Assembly: GCA_002238415.1 (NCBI GenBank)
Contig: MPMI01000023.1
Location: forward strand, 29,346 to 93,345
Direction of reading: 5' to 3'
From: Desulfurellaceae bacterium bin18
GTDB taxonomy: Bacteria > Desulfobacterota > Binatia > Bin18
DNA length: 64,000 bases
The notes beneath the pieces are model-generated. The model worked only from the letters and a program-made list of their open reading frames with translations, did not search any database and was not told the origin of the DNA. The translations under genes and the position numbers were made by a program. Below are positions 1-7,448 of the stretch, piece after piece (within the stretch, counting starts at the first letter, position 1; each line of letters starts with the position of its first letter).

Positions 1-343
1 GGTCGTAGTCCAAACCAAGGGTCGGCATATGCTTGGGATGGACATTGTGGATAAGCAGGTCCGCGTCTTTGACGAGACGCTGAAAGACCTCCTGACTTTG
101 GGGCTGTTCCAGGTCGAGTGTGATCCCACGTTTATTGGTGTTCAGGAAGAGATAGAGTCCGCTCTTTTCCGCGTGTGGCTCTCCGCCTGGAAACGGACCG
201 CGCTGACGAGCCGCGTCCCCCCCGTGCGGTGACTCAATTTTAATGACCTCTGCACCCATGTCGGCCATGAGCTTGCTGGCGTAGGCGGCAGAGACCATCT
301 CTCCGCATTCAATGATCCGAAAACCTGATAAGGCACCCGGCAT
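1..343 (-). CDS. CaiB/BaiF CoA-transferase, N-terminal part (cut by window edge)
   Basis: Reading the minus strand from an ATG at 343 gives an open frame to the window edge, beginning MPGALSGFRIIECG and continuing through SAAYASKLMADMGAEVIKIE and NTNKRGITLDLE. These are the hallmark N-terminal segments of class III CoA-transferases, which move CoA between carboxylic acids. A GGAGGGA ribosome site sits just before the ATG. Only about 114 residues are visible, so the catalytic Asp lies outside the window and the substrate cannot be inferred. It is the first of four family members here. Confidence 0.88.
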   Translation of the reverse strand, partial: MPGALSGFRIIECGEMVSAAYASKLMADMGAEVIKIESPHGGDAARQRGPFPGGEPHAEKSGLYLFLNTNKRGITLDLEQPQSQEVFQRLVKDADLLIHNVHPKHMPTLGLDYD

Positions 344-457
344 ACTCCCTCCTTCTTTCCGGCCGGCCGGTCGGGTAGCTCCGACACAGCAAAGTCAGAC
401 TCTAGTAGGCTGCCGGTGTCACGTCAAGCTTGACTCCAGCCCAGGCACACAGTACTC

Positions 458-510
458 GAAGAGTAAACGTGTCCTCCAATCGATACTAGCTGTTGACACG
501 TTTACTCTTT
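458..510. repeat. 54-bp palindromic element, copy 1 (intergenic)
   Basis: Left arm GAAGAGTAAACGTGTCC and right arm TGACACGTTTACTCTTT form an inverted repeat with 15 perfectly paired bases around a loop of about 19 nt. It ends 11 nt before the DUF4911 start codon. The reading frame of that gene stays open through the element, but there is no plausible start upstream. Same family as the copies at 4130, 6734, 10915, 18469 and 57995; this one is 53 bp. Confidence 0.85.
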
Positions 511-521
511 GTGGTGCGGAC

Positions 522-797
522 ATGGAGCTGATCGACATTTACTTGCGGGTTGAGCGGGCCGATATTGCGCTCATAAAATGTGTCATTGAGTCCTACGAAG
601 AACTCGGTATTGTCCGCACGATTGACAATACCAAGGCTATTATCGTGCTCCTGATCGTGCCGGACTTTATCGATGACGCCTGGGCCGCGCTCGAATCGCT
701 TCGTCAGCACATGGACTGGCACCAGGTCCCCCGTCCGACCGCGTATGATGACTGGTTGATGGAGAAGATGCATCCGGAGACGACGGGGGCAGCGTAA
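522..797 (+). CDS. DUF4911 family protein
   Basis: A 91-residue protein starting MELIDIYLRVERADIALIKC, with the conserved core ESYEELGIVRTIDNTKAIIV. This matches my memory of the small DUF4911 family of deltaproteobacteria-like genomes; its function is unknown. An ATG at 312 is possible on paper, but the extra 70 residues are low-complexity and read through palindrome copy 1, so I use the ATG at 522 where family similarity begins. It stands alone between the divergent CoA-transferase and the Cas4-like pair. Confidence 0.7.
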   Translation: MELIDIYLRVERADIALIKCVIESYEELGIVRTIDNTKAIIVLLIVPDFIDDAWAALESLRQHMDWHQVPRPTAYDDWLMEKMHPETTGAA

Positions 798-845
798 GGT
801 GGATCATCGGTCCCTCCTGCTCCGTGTCTCCCTACCCGATCAACT

Positions 846-1091
846 ATGGCCAAACACTCCGAGTGGGTCACCGCAAGTGAAATCGGCACCTACGTCTATT
901 GCGAGGAAGCCTGGCGGCTGACGCATGGACTCAAAATCCCGCCGGGTAGTGTGCGGGCGCTCCGCCGGGGTACGGAAACGCATGCCGCCTGGCAACGGGT
1001 TGAACGTCTGACCGCTCGGCTCATGCGAGCCGCTCTCATTGTGGCGGGTCTCGCCCTGGCCGGTATCCTGCTGCGTGCATACCTATCGTGA
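846..1091 (+). CDS. Cas4-like nuclease, N-terminal half, membrane-anchored
   Basis: An 81-residue protein. Residues 9-50 resemble the start of Cas4/RecB-type PD-(D/E)XK nucleases: one cysteine (C19) followed by the RecB motif I pattern GTETH (G42 to H46). Residues 58-80 form a hydrophobic membrane helix ending the protein. The stop codon overlaps the ATG of the next gene (TGATG), so the two are translationally coupled and probably form one enzyme. It lacks catalytic motifs II and III, which lie in the next ORF. Either a natural split gene or a frameshifted single gene whose two helices would form a hairpin. Confidence 0.6.
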   Translation: MAKHSEWVTASEIGTYVYCEEAWRLTHGLKIPPGSVRALRRGTETHAAWQRVERLTARLMRAALIVAGLALAGILLRAYLS

Positions 1092-1576
1092 TGGTCATCC
1101 TGACGCTGCTGCTCAGTCTCTCCGTCCTGCTCTTTGTGGTTGCCCTCATAGGTCGCCGCCGGGCGGGCTTTGGCTACGGCAAGACCATCAGCCACGATGA
1201 CGTGCGGCTGTCTTCCGAGCGCTATATGCTCCGCGGGCAACCGGACCGCATTGTCCAACGCGGTCGATATTTTATTCCGGAAGAAAAGAAGTCCGGACGA
1301 CAGATGAGCGAGAGCTATCAAGCCCAACTCGGAGTGTATCTGGTACTGGTCGAAGAAGAGTACGGCGTCCGGCCCCCCTACGGCTTCATCATTTTGAGAG
1401 ACGGCGAGCGGGTCAAGGTGAAGAACACGCGCCGGCTGCGCTCGCGGGTGATTGGTATTGCAGACCGCATTCGAGCGTATCGCCAGCAGCTCGACGCGCC
1501 TCTCTCCCCACCCACCACGCCCGCCAAGTGCCGAAACTGTAGTCAGCGTCAGAATTGCGAGCAGCGGTTAGTGTGA
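1091..1576 (+). CDS. Cas4-like nuclease, catalytic half, membrane-anchored
   Basis: A 161-residue protein with an N-terminal membrane helix (residues 2-20), then a PD-(D/E)XK core: D52 in GQPDRI, E65-x-K67 followed by SG, and a QxxxY motif at Q79-Y83. Three C-terminal cysteines (C147, C150, C156) match the Cas4 iron-sulfur cluster; the fourth ligand would be C19 of the preceding ORF. The metal site is complete, but motif I and one cluster ligand must come from the partner. No CRISPR array or other cas gene is present, so a CRISPR role is unlikely. DNA end processing or repair at the membrane is inference. Confidence 0.65.
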   Translation: MVILTLLLSLSVLLFVVALIGRRRAGFGYGKTISHDDVRLSSERYMLRGQPDRIVQRGRYFIPEEKKSGRQMSESYQAQLGVYLVLVEEEYGVRPPYGFIILRDGERVKVKNTRRLRSRVIGIADRIRAYRQQLDAPLSPPTTPAKCRNCSQRQNCEQRLV

Positions 1577-1597
1577 GAGTAGACGAAGGTTTCCCTC

Positions 1598-1930
1598 TTA
1601 TACCGAGACATGGTGGGGGGTGTGGGTACGTGGCCGGATCGTAACCGCGACCTCTACCTCCTGATCGAGCTTGTTCAAGATAGTCATCAGGCGATCTACC
1701 GTAAAACGAGTGAGCTTGGCGTTACGGACACGGGAGAACTCGCTTGCCGCGACCCCGGTTAATTGTTGGGCTTTCCGAACAGACAGATTCCGGTCATCCA
1801 GAATACCGATAATCTGAGCCGCGAGTATGCTCTTGAGCTGTAAGATATCGGCTTGCGGATCATCGAAGTCACGGAATACGTTCCCACTACCGTGAACTAG
1901 TTCGAGTTCTTCCCCACGTGTTTTTCTCAT
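1598..1930 (-). CDS. HigA-like XRE-family antitoxin/regulator
   Basis: A 110-residue protein with a Cro/C1-type helix-turn-helix at about residues 45-85 (segment RNLSVRKAQQLTGVAASEFSR and following), preceded by the GNVFRDFDDP leader typical of XRE antitoxins paired with HigB/RelE toxins. Its ATG overlaps the stop of the upstream MazE-like ORF by four bases, so the two are co-transcribed. No toxin lies beside it. The related protein at 2396-2737 has the same layout (GNVFADLNLP leader). Confidence 0.7.
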   Translation of the reverse strand: MRKTRGEELELVHGSGNVFRDFDDPQADILQLKSILAAQIIGILDDRNLSVRKAQQLTGVAASEFSRVRNAKLTRFTVDRLMTILNKLDQEVEVAVTIRPRTHTPHHVSV

Positions 1931-2208
1931 CGTAACATCTCCTTCAGGCGTTTGAGCCGCGTCACGACCTCCCTTCGTGCAGGGATGTAACGTGAGGACG
2001 CCGTTTGGTCTCCGGTCTCGGGGCCTGCGGGTTGGGCCACCGCATCGGCGTGCGCTTTTTCCGGTGTTATTTCAGCCAGTAACTCCTTTTCGGTATAGGG
2101 AAAATGGAGCTTGCTTTTCTCTCGGACAGCAGGTTTGACGACCAAGCCCTCTTCGGTCATATCTACCACCCCCCTGGTGCCGGCTTTGAATTTGGGTGAT
2201 TCCGCCAT
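1927..2208 (-). CDS. MazE/AbrB-like antitoxin remnant
   Basis: A 93-residue protein. The stretch MTEEGLVVKPA followed by FPYTEKELLAEITPEKAHAD resembles the C-terminal half of AbrB/MazE antitoxins (usual form YTLEELLAGITPEN). The N-terminal swapped-hairpin DNA-binding half is shortened to about 15 residues and looks degenerate. A basic tail (residues 70-93) leads to a four-base overlap with the HigA-like gene. No MazF toxin is present. It may have been re-used as a partner of the downstream regulator, or it may be decaying. Confidence 0.45.
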   Translation of the reverse strand: MAESPKFKAGTRGVVDMTEEGLVVKPAVREKSKLHFPYTEKELLAEITPEKAHADAVAQPAGPETGDQTASSRYIPARREVVTRLKRLKEMLR

Positions 2209-2222
2209 TATGGAGAGTCGTT

Positions 2223-2400
2223 CCTAGAGCAAATTACGATGCAGTGTAGCCGCCCGTCATTCCTGCAAGAACGTCACCTCTGGGAGCTTGGCTTCCAGCT
2301 TTCGCCAGAATGACGATGAGGACTGGAATACCGGACTTTCCGGGAGGCTGTCCCGAGGCTCTTCCCTTCTTGGCTACACAGAATCGTAAACTGCTCTAGG
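2223..2400. mobile_element. MITE-like element, about 178 bp, with terminal inverted repeats
   Basis: The left end begins CCTAGAGCAAATTACGAT and the reverse complement of the right end begins CCTAGAGCAGTTTACGAT. The match extends to about 29 bases (both continue to GTGTAGCC) with few mismatches. The interior has no ORF and contains a second, shorter inverted segment around ATTCCTGCAAG/AGAATGACG. The right terminus supplies the TAG stop of the HigA-like gene at 2396. CTAG at both ends could be a 4-bp target duplication or part of the repeat. Probably moved in trans by an IS not in this window. Confidence 0.65.
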
Positions 2401-2737
2401 CTGGCAGGGGCGCTCCCTTGACATGTATTGTAGCCTCATTGCGGGACTTGGGCTTGGGCTTAAAACTGATAGTGACATCGTAATCAAGCTTCCGCATGTA
2501 GCGGAGCAGCCGGTCGATTGTGAACTTCTCCAGTTTGCCTCGAACCAGGTTCGAGACGCTCGATTGTGGCAGCCCAAGAACAGCACCCGCTCCCTCTTGG
2601 GTAAGGCCCCGCTTCTCAATCAGTTCTCCTATGCTCAAGGCGATGGTCGCTTTCACTAACCGCTCCTCTGGATTTGGCAGATTGAGGTCAGCGAACACGT
2701 TTCCGCTTGAAGGCGTTACTTTGATGTCTGTACTCAT
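2396..2737 (-). CDS. HigA-like XRE-family antitoxin
   Basis: A 113-residue protein with a central helix-turn-helix (LTQEGAGAVLGLPQSSVSN, about residues 45-64) and the family ending DRLLRYMRKLDYDVTISF. It overlaps the stop of the upstream toxin remnant by four bases (ATGA), the classic higBA arrangement. The last codons run into the MITE terminus, which provides the stop codon, so the native C-terminus may have been altered. The toxin partner is truncated, leaving this antitoxin an orphan. Confidence 0.75.
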   Translation of the reverse strand: MSTDIKVTPSSGNVFADLNLPNPEERLVKATIALSIGELIEKRGLTQEGAGAVLGLPQSSVSNLVRGKLEKFTIDRLLRYMRKLDYDVTISFKPKPKSRNEATIHVKGAPLPA

Positions 2738-2934
2738 GGCTTTTTCCCCGGAGCAGATTGCTCCCGATAATGCTGCTCAGCAACCTTCAGCCGTTGTCGT
2801 ATCAGTCCAATATCCTGCCTGGTAGTCTGGATACCGCGCTTTGACTTCTTCTGAAACGTATGGAGCACGTACACCACACCGGCCAACCTCACGGTATAGA
2901 CTCCACGAAATGCAGCGGTTTGGGGTTTAGTACG
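2734..2934 (-). pseudogene. HigB/RelE-type toxin, 5'-truncated remnant
   Basis: The minus-strand frame ending at 2734 reads FRGVYTVRLAGVVYVLH and then FQKKSKRG, followed by QDIGLIRQRLKVAEQHY. This is the conserved C-terminal half of HigB (Gp49-like) mRNA-cleaving toxins. An in-frame stop at 2935-2937 blocks the frame, and about the first 50 residues of the usual 110 are missing. There is no start codon in a useful position. The gene appears to have been inactivated by a deletion between its promoter/operator and mid-gene. Confidence 0.65.
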
Positions 2935-2938
2935 TCAT

Positions 2939-2970
2939 CCACAATCATACCCTATAGGATATAATTGTGG
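2939..2970. promoter_or_regulatory. Palindromic operator of the higBA remnant
   Basis: A 32-bp imperfect palindrome with arms CCACAATCATACCC and its complement-like partner ATATAATTGTGG around CTATAG. It lies directly upstream of the truncated toxin frame, where the autoregulatory operator of a higBA operon is expected. The TATAAT on the right arm overlaps it. Binding by the HigA-like protein at 2396-2737 is inference. Confidence 0.5.
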
Positions 2971-3036
2971 ATGTATCAATCCGAGCCGCACTGGATATCT
3001 TATCCCGCCTGAAAACACCGGCCTATCAAAAAGCCG

Positions 3037-3804
3037 TTACTCGTCCTCATTCTCCACCTCCGTCCCCTCGCCTGCCTCTCCCTTTTTCCCAAACACGTAG
3101 GCCACCCCGATGCTGAGCACATACAGCAGGAGCAGAGGGGCGGCGAGGAGCATTTGGGAGATGGCATCGGGTGGGGTGAGGATGGCGGCCAGGATAAAGA
3201 CACCGACCGCGGCGTAACGGAATGCGCCAATGAGGGTCTGGTGGGTGATGAGCCCCACACGCGCAAAGAAAAAGGCGAAGACGGGCAGTTCAAACGTGAC
3301 CCCAAAGGCGAGCAGCGTTCTGGCCGTGAAGGTCAGATACTCGCTGATCTTTAAGGTTGCCTGTACCCCGATGCTGCGGAACTCCCCCAGAAAAAACGCA
3401 TACGCAATCGGCAGGACGACGGTATAACAAAAGCCGGCCCCCAGCACGAAGAAAAATGAACAGAATATGACAAACGGCCAGACGTAACGGCGTTCCTGCG
3501 GGTATAAGCCTGGCGCAACGAACTGCCAGAGCTGGTAGAAAATAGCGGGACTGGCGCCAAAGAGTGCCGCAATAAAAGCGACCTTGATTTTCGTAAAGAA
3601 CGCCTCGGTCGGGCTGGTGCCAATCAGCGAATGGGGGTCGGTCGTGATGTGATGGAGGGGCTGAGCGAGAAAATCAAACAGCACATTGGCAAAGAAATAG
3701 GCCGGGAGAAAGACAATAAAGATGGCGAGCAGGGACCGAATGAGGCGGCTGCGCAACTCATCCAGATGGCCGGTGAGCGGCATGGACCGGTCATCATAGA
3801 CCAT
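3037..3804 (-). CDS. tatC: Sec-independent protein translocase TatC
   Basis: A 255-residue inner-membrane protein, the receptor for twin-arginine signal peptides. The family signature HLDELRSRL is at residues 13-21, followed by six hydrophobic segments, with the expected FxFG-like loops and LLAFGVTFELPVF. It starts three bases after the stop of the TatB/A gene, forming a tatB-tatC operon. Length and topology are normal. ATG at 3804 has an AGGAC ribosome site; the internal M8 is an alternative start. Confidence 0.95.
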   Translation of the reverse strand: MVYDDRSMPLTGHLDELRSRLIRSLLAIFIVFLPAYFFANVLFDFLAQPLHHITTDPHSLIGTSPTEAFFTKIKVAFIAALFGASPAIFYQLWQFVAPGLYPQERRYVWPFVIFCSFFFVLGAGFCYTVVLPIAYAFFLGEFRSIGVQATLKISEYLTFTARTLLAFGVTFELPVFAFFFARVGLITHQTLIGAFRYAAVGVFILAAILTPPDAISQMLLAAPLLLLYVLSIGVAYVFGKKGEAGEGTEVENEDE

Positions 3805-3807
3805 GTC

Positions 3808-4110
3808 CTAGTTGTCCCCTCCGGTGCTCTCTTTCTTTTCTGACGTTTCCGAAGATTGGGGCGAGGCGGAAGAGGCAGAGGGCGGTATGGCTGAAGAGCT
3901 GGTCCGTACGTTACGCTCGGCGGCACGAACTTCTTCGTCCAGCATGATATGGGCATTATCGAGCTCTTCGGTGATCCCACTCGTTGCCCGGCGCAACTCG
4001 GCAAAGGCTTTGCCCAAACCGCGGGCCGCTTCGGGCAGGCGCTTTGGGCCGAGGACGATCAGCGCCACGACCATAATCACCACCAATTCTGGCATCCCGA
4101 TTCCAAACAT
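3808..4110 (-). CDS. tatB: Sec-independent translocase protein TatB (TatA/B family)
   Basis: A 100-residue protein with one N-terminal membrane helix (MPELVVIMVVALIVLGP), the hinge PKRLPEAARGLGKAFAELRRA, an amphipathic helix, and a low-complexity Ser/Glu-rich tail. The Glu in the first helix and the extended helix favour TatB over TatA, but family assignment from one sequence is not certain. It forms the receptor with TatC, encoded immediately downstream. No separate tatA is in the window. Confidence 0.88.
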   Translation of the reverse strand: MFGIGMPELVVIMVVALIVLGPKRLPEAARGLGKAFAELRRATSGITEELDNAHIMLDEEVRAAERNVRTSSSAIPPSASSASPQSSETSEKKESTGGDN

Positions 4111-4129
4111 ATTTGCCTCTCGGGTTACG

Positions 4130-4183
4130 AAAGAGTAAACGTGTCCAGCATCGTATGTCTAGTGGAGGACACGTTTACTCTTC
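4130..4183. repeat. 54-bp palindromic element, copy 2 (intergenic)
   Basis: Arms AAAGAGTAAACGTGTCC and GGACACGTTTACTCTTC around a 20-nt loop (AGCATCGTATGTCTAGTGGA), exactly 54 bp. It lies between the divergent tatB and deacetylase-like genes. A TATAAT at 4188-4193 follows immediately, so the repeat occupies the -35 region of a possible promoter for the downstream gene. Confidence 0.88.
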
Positions 4184-4264
4184 GTAGTATAATCGAAAAA
4201 CCGGCGCAAGTTATGGCCAGGGTACGGTAGGGGAACACTCTCCCGGCCCGGTAAGGAGCGACCA

Positions 4265-5299
4265 ATGTTACAGACAGGCATTGTGTTGGACGCACGCTAT
4301 CAGGACCACAACCCAGGTCCGGGACATCCGGAACGGGCGGAGCGGATCGGTACCCTACTCAGTCGCTTCGCGTCCTATGAGCGCGACGGGTTGAAACGGT
4401 TTGAGCCCAGACGGGCGACGCATGAGGAGATCGCTTTGGTCCACGACACCAGCTTGATTGGCCAGGTCGCCGCCTCTGCCGGTCTCGAAGCTGCGGCCTT
4501 TGACGCGGATACTCGCGTGTCCGCACAGTCGTATGAGACGGCCCTCCTCGCCACGGGCGGTCTGTTGACCATTCTGGATGCGGTCATGGAGGGCGAGGTG
4601 GACAACGGTTTTGCCTTGGTGCGACCGCCCGGTCATCACGCCGAACGCAACCGGGCCATGGGCTTTTGTCTCTTCAACAGCGTTGCCGTTGGGGCGCAGT
4701 ATCTGCGGGAACGGTTTGGGCTGAGCCGGATTCTGGTGATGGACTGGGACCTGCACCACGGCAATGGCACCCAGCACAGTTTCTACGACGACCCTGGTGT
4801 GTTGTACGTCTCGACCCATCAATACCCGTACTATCCCGGCACAGGGGCCGCAGAAGAAGCCGGCCAGGGCAGCGGCGAGGGCTATACCGTCAACCTGCCG
4901 CTCAGCGCCGGCTGGGGAGATGCCGCCATTGTGCCGCTCTTTGAAGAGGTGATCGATCCTATTTGTCGCCAGTTTCAGCCCGAGTTCGTGTTAATCTCGG
5001 CCGGCTTTGACGCCCACGCCCGTGATCCCCTCGGTGGTCTGACCGTCACGGCAGAAGGCTTTACGGCCCTGGCACGTATTCTCCTGCGCGTGGCACGGGA
5101 TCAGTCCCAGGGCCGCTGTGTCGCCCTTCTCGAAGGTGGATACGATCTGGAAGGGCTGGAAACCTCAGTGATCCACGTTCTGGACGAAATGGGCGGCGAC
5201 CGGCTCGACCACCCGCTCCCCGCCTATGAACGCCAGGGGCTGCTCACCAACGTCCGGGCCGTACAGCAGCGCCATTGGGAGTTGCCGGCGGCTGGCTGA
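4265..5299 (+). CDS. Histone deacetylase family amidohydrolase
   Basis: A 344-residue zinc amidohydrolase of the AcuC/acetylpolyamine amidohydrolase/HDAC fold. Visible catalytic elements: the paired histidines H124-H125 in RPPGHHAERNRAMGFCLFN; zinc ligands D162 and H164 in DWDLHHGNG; D249 in SAGFDAH; and the EGGYD motif near the C-terminus carrying the catalytic Tyr. Bacterial members deacetylate acetyl-lysine, acetoin-pathway proteins or acetylpolyamines; the substrate here is unknown. A GTAAGGAG ribosome site precedes the ATG. The gene is transcribed away from tatBC. Confidence 0.92.
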   Translation: MLQTGIVLDARYQDHNPGPGHPERAERIGTLLSRFASYERDGLKRFEPRRATHEEIALVHDTSLIGQVAASAGLEAAAFDADTRVSAQSYETALLATGGLLTILDAVMEGEVDNGFALVRPPGHHAERNRAMGFCLFNSVAVGAQYLRERFGLSRILVMDWDLHHGNGTQHSFYDDPGVLYVSTHQYPYYPGTGAAEEAGQGSGEGYTVNLPLSAGWGDAAIVPLFEEVIDPICRQFQPEFVLISAGFDAHARDPLGGLTVTAEGFTALARILLRVARDQSQGRCVALLEGGYDLEGLETSVIHVLDEMGGDRLDHPLPAYERQGLLTNVRAVQQRHWELPAAG

Positions 5300-5352
5300 A
5301 ATATGCCAGCTTCGGTCCATGAATCAATGTGGGCGACTTCAGCCCCTCTGGG

Positions 5353-6135
5353 TCACGACGACCGGTGTTCTTGCACAAACTCGTCCACCAAACGGTTAAA
5401 AACCGCCGGTTGCTCAAAATACGCGGAATGGCCGGCCTTGGGAACGGTCACAAAACGTGCCTGCGGAATACGGGTCATGATGCTTTGCATGGCGGGTGGC
5501 GGAGCCAGTACGTCTTCTTCTCCAACCACAAGCAAGGTGGGAATTCCGTGCTCAACAATTGGCGCTACGTTGGTGTGCAGGCTCATCAGTGTTGGAACGA
5601 GATTGGGAGAAATGTGCTGATTCAGAGCTGAGATCTGCTGGTAGAGAAAACACAGCGCTGGTTCCCGCTCAGGAAAAGACATGGCGTACGCGCTGGTGAG
5701 AAGCTGGGCCAGATTGCCTTGTGCGCGTTCACGCAGGCTGGCACGCGTTCGATCGATCTCCGGCGTTTCAATACCCGCGGTGGTGTCGCACAAAATAAGC
5801 GCGCTGGTACGTTCGGGACAGGCCGCGGCAAAGCCGCATACCGTCCAGCCACCCATGGACTGCCCCACAAGTGCTGCCCTCTGAATCCCAAGATGATCAA
5901 GTAAGCCGGTCAAATCCTCAACAAAGGCCTGCGGGCCCGGGCCAGCGATCCCATCGCGGGAATAGCCGAAGCTACGATGGTCAAAGGTTACCACCTGATA
6001 CGTTTTGGAGAACACCGGGACTTGCTGCCACCAACTGAGGTGACTCCCTCCTCCACCATGCGCTAACACCAGGGCGGGGCCCGTTCCGTGGGTTTCATAA
6101 TACAGTTCAATCCCATTGACTGAGGCAAACGGCAT
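5353..6135 (-). CDS. Alpha/beta-fold hydrolase
   Basis: A 260-residue alpha/beta hydrolase. The oxyanion motif HGGGGSHLSWW comes early, the nucleophile elbow GQSMGG has S93, and the likely acid and base are D208 (VVGEEDVLAPP) and H236 (KAGHSAYFEQP). The closest general type is the 3-oxoadipate enol-lactonase/esterase group. Its start lies nine bases after the stop of the upstream CoA-transferase, so both are probably one transcript. It could act on a thioester or lactone made by that pathway; this is inference. Confidence 0.88.
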   Translation of the reverse strand: MPFASVNGIELYYETHGTGPALVLAHGGGGSHLSWWQQVPVFSKTYQVVTFDHRSFGYSRDGIAGPGPQAFVEDLTGLLDHLGIQRAALVGQSMGGWTVCGFAAACPERTSALILCDTTAGIETPEIDRTRASLRERAQGNLAQLLTSAYAMSFPEREPALCFLYQQISALNQHISPNLVPTLMSLHTNVAPIVEHGIPTLLVVGEEDVLAPPPAMQSIMTRIPQARFVTVPKAGHSAYFEQPAVFNRLVDEFVQEHRSS

Positions 6136-6144
6136 TGTGTCTCC

Positions 6145-7440
6145 CTAGTCCTGTGCCGATCGCTCGGCATGAATCTCTGCGTGCGAAGCGATGACGCGCT
6201 CTGCTTTGAGCTGAGCGATCTGCTGGTCAGAATAGTTGAGCAAGCGGCGTAGCACACTATCCGTGTGCTCACCCAGCAGTGGGCCTGGGGTGGCTACGTA
6301 GCCTGGTGTCTTCGAGAGCTTGAATGGCGGCCCGTCAAGGATGACATCCTCCGTCTTCCCGTTTTCCTGGGCCGGCAACTGCGCCCAATAGCCCCGAGCC
6401 CGTAGTTGCGGGTCGCGGTCCAAATCCTCCCCGTTGGCAACCACGCCGGCGGCGATACCGGCTTCCTGCAGGCGGGTCATGACTTCTTCGGCCGTATGCT
6501 GTTGTGTCCAGGATTCAATGTATTCGTCCAAAGCGTCTTGATGTTGGAGACGGTCTGCAAGGCTGGCAAAGTGTGCCTCGTGCGTCCAGGCCGGCTGCCC
6601 CAAGACACGGCACAGACTCTGCCATTCTGCGTCGGTGAAGACGGCAATCGCGCACCAGCGGTCGTCACCTTTGCAGCGATACACCCCGTGCGGTGCCGCC
6701 GGCGCTTCCTGGGAACGATTGCCGACCGGCTGAAAAGAGGAACCGTGTCCCGCATCTTCATGTGTATGGAGGACACGTTTCCTCTTTCTGGGCGTCTGAT
6801 TATTCAGAATGTCGAGCAGGCCCGGTCCGACCAGGCTGGAAATCGCCTCAAACTGCGCCAAGTCAACGAATTGCCCCTGGCCGGTTTGTTTGCGATGCCA
6901 CAGGGCCATCAATACGGCCAGCGCGCCGCTATAGCCGCCGGTCATGTCCGCGTACGAATAGCCCCAGCCGGCCGGCTCTTGACCGGGGTGACGCATCTGG
7001 AGCGTATAGCCGGACAATGCCTGGAGCGTCGGCCCATAGCTGACATAATCCTTGTGCGGCCCGGTATGCCCGAAGCCTGACATGGAGACCGCAATGATAT
7101 CGGGCTTGATTTTTTTGAGGCTGTCGTAGTCGAGCCCCCAGTTGCGCATGACCCGCGCGCTGAAATTGTCGATCACGACATCCGATATGGCCGCGAGCTG
7201 TTGAGCGATGGCAATCCCACGCGGGTCGGCCATATTGATAACCGTACTCTCCTTGCCCCGGTGCAGATTGCCGGAAAAGCCGCCGCGCCGCGTCCCCAGA
7301 TCAAGCGTATCGCGCCGCTCGATTTTAATGATCTCGGCACCCTGGTCGGCCAGGATACGTACCGCGACCGGCCCGGCGACCACCCAGGTGAAATCAAGAA
7401 TGCGGATGCCTTCGAGCGCGCGCCGGCCTTGGGAGGTCAT
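6145..7440 (-). CDS. CaiB/BaiF CoA-transferase carrying an in-frame palindromic element
   Basis: A 431-residue class III CoA-transferase with the N-terminal Rossmann segment (LDFTWVVAGPVAVRILADQGAEIIKIE) and the catalytic aspartate D165 in YADMTGG. Residues 218-236 (within TPRKRKRVLHTHEDAGHGSS) are encoded by palindrome copy 3 and interrupt the protein before the conserved PHGVYRCKGDDRW region. The frame is preserved and the rest of the protein is intact, so the enzyme may still work with an added surface loop. It sits between the hydrolase and TerC genes, all on the minus strand. Confidence 0.92.
   Translation of the reverse strand: MTSQGRRALEGIRILDFTWVVAGPVAVRILADQGAEIIKIERRDTLDLGTRRGGFSGNLHRGKESTVINMADPRGIAIAQQLAAISDVVIDNFSARVMRNWGLDYDSLKKIKPDIIAVSMSGFGHTGPHKDYVSYGPTLQALSGYTLQMRHPGQEPAGWGYSYADMTGGYSGALAVLMALWHRKQTGQGQFVDLAQFEAISSLVGPGLLDILNNQTPRKRKRVLHTHEDAGHGSSFQPVGNRSQEAPAAPHGVYRCKGDDRWCAIAVFTDAEWQSLCRVLGQPAWTHEAHFASLADRLQHQDALDEYIESWTQQHTAEEVMTRLQEAGIAAGVVANGEDLDRDPQLRARGYWAQLPAQENGKTEDVILDGPPFKLSKTPGYVATPGPLLGEHTDSVLRRLLNYSDQQIAQLKAERVIASHAEIHAERSAQD
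6734..6787. repeat. 54-bp palindromic element, copy 3, inside a CoA-transferase gene
   Basis: Arms AAAGAGGAACCGTGTCC and GGACACGTTTCCTCTTT (one mismatch), loop CGCATCTTCATGTGTATGGA. Total 54 bp = 18 codons, read on the minus strand as KRKRVLHTHEDAGHGSSF in the host protein. It does not break the frame. Confidence 0.92.
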
Positions 7441-7448
7441 AGGGCAAC

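Noticed and set aside
312..521. Longer start for the DUF4911 gene
   Set aside because: It would run through a palindromic repeat and overlap the divergent gene's leader, with no family similarity.
846..1576. CRISPR-Cas locus suggested by the Cas4-like genes
   Set aside because: No cas1, cas2, effector or repeat-spacer array is found in the window; stand-alone Cas4-like nucleases are common.
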